Source: Limonium bicolor (lineage: Eukaryota; Streptophyta; Magnoliopsida; Caryophyllales; Plumbaginaceae). Taken from it: a DNA stretch of 64,000 bases. The stretch covers positions 290,323,533-290,387,532 of the forward strand of contig CM041778.1 in the NCBI GenBank assembly GCA_023374045.1. The letters are read 5' to 3'. Shown piece after piece: positions 61,001 to 64,000 of the stretch (its first letter is position 1; every line of letters begins with the position of its first letter). The notes beneath the pieces were generated by a model that saw only the letters and a list, made by a program, of their open reading frames with translations, made no database searches and was not told the origin of the DNA. Both the position numbers and the translations under genes were made by a program.

Positions 61001-62278
61001 TAAGGTGCAAATAACTAATGGCCTAAGAATGAATCAATGTTTTAGGTTTGTGAATTGGGGCCCCGGAGAAGGTTAACGAACAACGATCGACGGTGAACGG
61101 TACAGTCTTTCTTGTGACCTGCTTGCTAACGAGGTGTCCCTCGGCTTGTGTGCTATCTGTTTAAATGCTATGACTAAGACAAGATAAAGCATGCAAACGG
61201 TTATACTTATTCTCGTTGTGATTGTGTTTATTTTACACTAACCCACGAGACTTGAGAATGCTGCTAACTAAGTTTAGTACTCACTGAGTTAAGGATAAAA
61301 ATAAGTATTGGTGATGTTGGTTTTACCGTCAAGGTTTAACTAACACTTGATAATTAAGGCTTTCACTAACCATAACTTGGGGTGGGAGTGAGGAATCCGG
61401 AATGGTACTGGCACATGTGTATTGGGGGAGGTCGGTATCTGAATCAGGTCCGACTTCCAAATTAAGACTTGTCATTAGACTCGTTGCCTAGGGTCAATAA
61501 ACCGACCCGACCACCCGGGCTACTGTTTGAGGTGGGAGGCACATTAAGGATGGCATGGGGGATCAAGCCTACATCCCCAACAAATTAAGAAAGGTAGCTT
61601 ATCGTCGGATAGTGCACTGCTACCGGCTAGGGTTAACCAAGCCCTACAAAGATAAGCGACCAATTAAGGCTAACCAATCTAATAGTGGAGCGGTTGGCAA
61701 TTATAGGTTAAGGAGATTGTGGATCTAAGGAGTTAAGAACTAACACTCACTTATTAAGGGAACGCCTGAGTCGTTCATTTGGTTATGAGCTTTTTATGTT
61801 CATTGTGGTTGTTGGTTTATTGTGTTTCATACTATGCTTATTATGCTAATCAACTTCCATGCTATCGACAATTAGTCGTCGTAGCCCCGTTAGCTTGGGG
61901 GTCATGGGAGGGTTGTACCAGCATTCGTGCTGACCCCCTTTGGGGGCTGTTTTTACACTTGCAGGTAGGAGGACCGATGAAGCAAAACCACGAGAGTAGG
62001 AGCGGGTAGCCCTATGTGGGACTTATTTTGAGACACGGATAGCGCCTGTGCACCCGTCAGTTAGTTAACCTGAGCTTGTGAAATACTGTAACGTTTTGGA
62101 GAATAACTTAAACTCGGTTGGGTGTATGCATTATGGATATGTGATTGTAAATATTTAAGTATGGTATTTCTTGTTGGTTTTAGACCGTAGCAAGGTCCTG
62201 GTGAAGTTATTTCCGCTGCGACGTTTGTATTAATTTTAAGAAGATATAACCACGAGTGGCTTAGGATGGGGTGTTACA
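58074..62278 (+). repeat. Second LTR of element C (4.2 kb)
   Basis: Nearly identical to 47552-51775, with the hairpin array at 60380-60783 and U5 stem-loops near 61920. It is preceded by a polypurine tract and also followed by a primer site, so it is shared by two units. Confidence 0.93.
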
Positions 62279-62284
62279 ACAAAG

Positions 62285-62295
62285 TGGTATCAAGC
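62285..62295 (+). other. Primer-binding site of second C unit, one base short
   Basis: TGGTATCAAGC, missing one G compared with TGGTATCAGAGC. This loss would weaken priming if real. Confidence 0.8.
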
Positions 62296-63144
62296 GTAGT
62301 TTACACTCTGATCAAGAAATACCGGACATAAGAAACCACCGAGTTAGGATAAGTAAGGATTAAGTGATGGGTTAAAGGAGTGAACTGTTATGTGAGTAGA
62401 GTCAGATGACCACTAATAAGCGTGGATCGTCTTTACCGTCTACGGACGTTACAAATTCCTTAACCGAAACAGTGGTGGATACTAATCTAATGTGAGTTAT
62501 GCTTGTTCAGATTCAGGACGTCCTAGAGGAAGCCGAGTCGCGGCCAGGGCGATGATGCTTCATACCGGAGGGCAGACGATCGCAGAGATCGTGGCTGCCG
62601 CATTAGGGCGCATGGGCTATTAGCCTGGTGTGGTGCACCACCTCCACCGCCACAACCCAGGGAACCAAATTGGGTGAAGAGTCTTGCAGACCTTCGACCC
62701 GCACACTTTAAGGGGGAGACCGATCCCGCCAAGCTTGAGGCGTACATCTCCGAGCTGGAGACCGCCTTTGAGACCCTTGATGTCCCTGCTGGGATCAAGG
62801 TGCGTCTGGCTGCTTTCTATCTGAAGGGGGCGGCAGGCGATTGGTGGAAGCTGGTGAGGGCCGAGCATGTGGCCAATCCAGAGTTCGGCTGGGAGCAGTA
62901 CACCGCCTTGCTACGAGCGAAGTACTACGCCGCCCATGTCCAGACGAAGAAGTGCTTGCAGTTGGATGCGCTTAAGCAGACCGACAAGATGACGGTAGAC
63001 GAGTATTACACAGAGTTCACCGCCTTGCTCCGTCTTCTGCGAGGTCTTGGGTATTCAGACCAGATACTGGTGGACTGCTTCTATGGCGGGCTTAGCCACC
63101 CACTCCGCAACGGCATGGGGGCGACGAGTTATACTTCTTTGCAG

Positions 63145-63249
63145 GTAATAAGAATGATTGAGATTTGAGTAAGTAAATGAGTAAGATATGGTTAAGTGAA
63201 TAAGATTTAGTTTGTGAGAAATAAGAGGAACTAATACCTTGGAAAGCAG
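63145..63249 (+). other. Candidate intron 1, second copy
   Basis: CAG/GTAATAAG donor and AAAGCAG/GAG acceptor, 105 bases. Removing it joins phase-0 codons with no change of frame. Confidence 0.62.
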
Positions 63250-63502
63250 GAGTGCTATCATGTCGCTGCTAAAGTTGAGATAACCGTCTAGCTGAGGGAC
63301 GAGGACAATGCCAAGAGAAAGAGTGCTAGAAAGAGTACAGAACACCAAGGGCAAGGTGGGTACAAGAAACAGAAGTACCAGCCTCAAGCCTAGAAGAACC
63401 AGAACCAAAAAGGAAAGGAGGAAAAGGAGAAGGCTAGTGATGAGCCACTGAAACTGACATATGCTTATGCTGCTAAGCCCCTGCGCTCTAGGGCGCCAAA
63501 GA

Positions 63503-63575
63503 GTATGGAAATACATTTTGAATAAATAAGAAGTTGACAAGTTTGAGACCAATCACTGATGTGATGCTTAATCAG
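63503..63575 (+). other. Candidate intron 2, second copy
   Basis: AAAGA/GTATGG to TTAATCAG/GTACC, 73 bases, phase 1 on both sides, upstream of the first zinc knuckle. Confidence 0.48.
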
Positions 63576-63917
63576 GTACCGAGACTGGTAAGGAAACCGG
63601 AGGTGGCTACCAACGGCACTACTATTGCCAGAGGTGCAAGGGGGACCACCCCGGAGTTGACTGCAGGGGGAATAAGGTGGAGTGTAACTTTTGTGGAGTA
63701 CTCGGGCACCGGGCATATGAGTGCTACGGGAACCCGGAGAGTAAGAACTACAAACCCAGTTTTAAGGTTAAGGCCAAGACCGATCAGGGATCTGGATCCG
63801 ACGGTCAGAGGAGGGGGCAGCAAACTACAGACAAGAACCCACGGGTGACCCAGAAGTCGGGACCCACACTACATATGGTGGACCGGGATGATGAGCCTGA
63901 ACCCTCATCGAGGCCAG

Positions 63918-64000
63918 GTACCGCTACAACCACTTAGTAATAAAATTGTCTGATTACCGCATTATCATGCATGTTTGGTGAATAACAAAGTTAAGTAAGA
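63918..64000 (+). other. Start of candidate intron 3, second copy
   Basis: Same donor as at 53407; the acceptor and the AlkB region of this unit lie outside the window. Confidence 0.5.

Larger units (their letters stand above)
62499..63917 (+). pseudogene. gag: gag of element C, second copy, best preserved
   Basis: The N-terminus is damaged by small deletions (62510-62640). An open stretch (62674-63144) then holds the capsid region: SLADLRPAHFKGETDP, FYLKGAAGDWW, DEYYTEFTALLRLLRGLGY, ending TSYTSLQ at the intron-1 donor. After intron 1 the frame continues (ECYHVAAKVEI), with two TAG codons in the basic region, to the intron-2 donor, then to two zinc knuckles: CQRCKGDHPGVDC (about 63628-63666, C-x2-C-x3-H-x4-C) and CNFCGVLGHRAYEC (63683-63724, C-x2-C-x4-H-x4-C). 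The tail is Pro/Ser-rich. Two knuckles suit RNA packaging. The intron-3 donor is at 63918. Confidence 0.87.
47552..64000 (+). mobile_element. Element C: tandem Tekay/Del chromovirus with captured AlkB domain, right end outside window
   Basis: Order: LTR 47552-51775, internal region 51776-58073, LTR 58074-62278, second internal region from 62279 to the window end. Pol order is protease-RT-RNase H-integrase-chromodomain, which together with the iMet primer site and the GPY/F and chromodomain sequences fits Tekay/Del. An AlkB-like domain sits between gag and protease. The two LTRs look a few percent or less diverged by eye. All reading frames are broken. Confidence 0.9.

Overview
The window is plant nuclear DNA made almost entirely of nested LTR retrotransposons. 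I see no host gene, rRNA, tRNA or CRISPR array. The evidence for a plant is the set of Ty3/gypsy lineages: Tekay/Del-like chromoviruses with very long LTRs (about 4.2 kb) and an initiator-Met tRNA primer site, plus one Tat/Ogre-like element. The dense nesting suggests a seed plant with a large genome; I cannot name the species.

Layout. (1) 1-24022, minus strand: a Tekay-like element (A) arranged LTR-internal-LTR-internal. One LTR is at 20803-24022, an internal region without pol at 15837-20802, a shared LTR at 2172-15836, and the start of a second internal region at 1-2171. The shared LTR is split by element B (6153-15554, plus strand), a 9.4 kb non-autonomous Tat/Ogre-like element with 2 kb LTRs, a 5-bp target duplication GTGCT, a shortened gag and arrays of tandem repeats. 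(2) 24023-30884, plus: the 3' untranslated part and 3' LTR of a relative of A (X). (3) 30885-32669, plus: a 3' LTR fragment (D) with its primer site, meeting head-to-head a minus-strand A-type LTR (32800-37150). (4) 37151-47551, plus: non-coding retroelement DNA carrying a probable solo LTR (40762-44555, TSD CCCGT), then a polypurine tract and an LTR cut off by the next insertion. (5) 47552-64000, plus: element C, again LTR-internal-LTR-internal, running off the right edge. It holds the only recognisable pol: protease, RT, RNase H, integrase and chromodomain, all frameshifted.

The main discovery candidate is in C. Between gag and protease (53538-54269) lies a decayed AlkB-family 2-oxoglutarate/Fe(II) dioxygenase of the plant ALKBH1-like type, with the HxD motif, the distal His and the C-terminal RxNxTxR motif recognisable. 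gag itself is interrupted by short GT-AG segments whose removal keeps frame. One donor at 53407 is phase-compatible with both an acceptor before the AlkB region and one before the protease. This suggests that splicing may have chosen between Gag, Gag-AlkB and Gag-Pol products.

A second theme is RNA-structure-like conservation in the LTRs. Several stem-loops keep their pairing while their sequence changes between families: a mid-LTR hairpin array, a paired stem-loop followed by a T-run and CAG/GTA, a stem near the LTR 3' end, and a palindrome overlapping the primer site. Coding regions and tandem copies contain many one-base indels, so either decay or assembly error must be considered.
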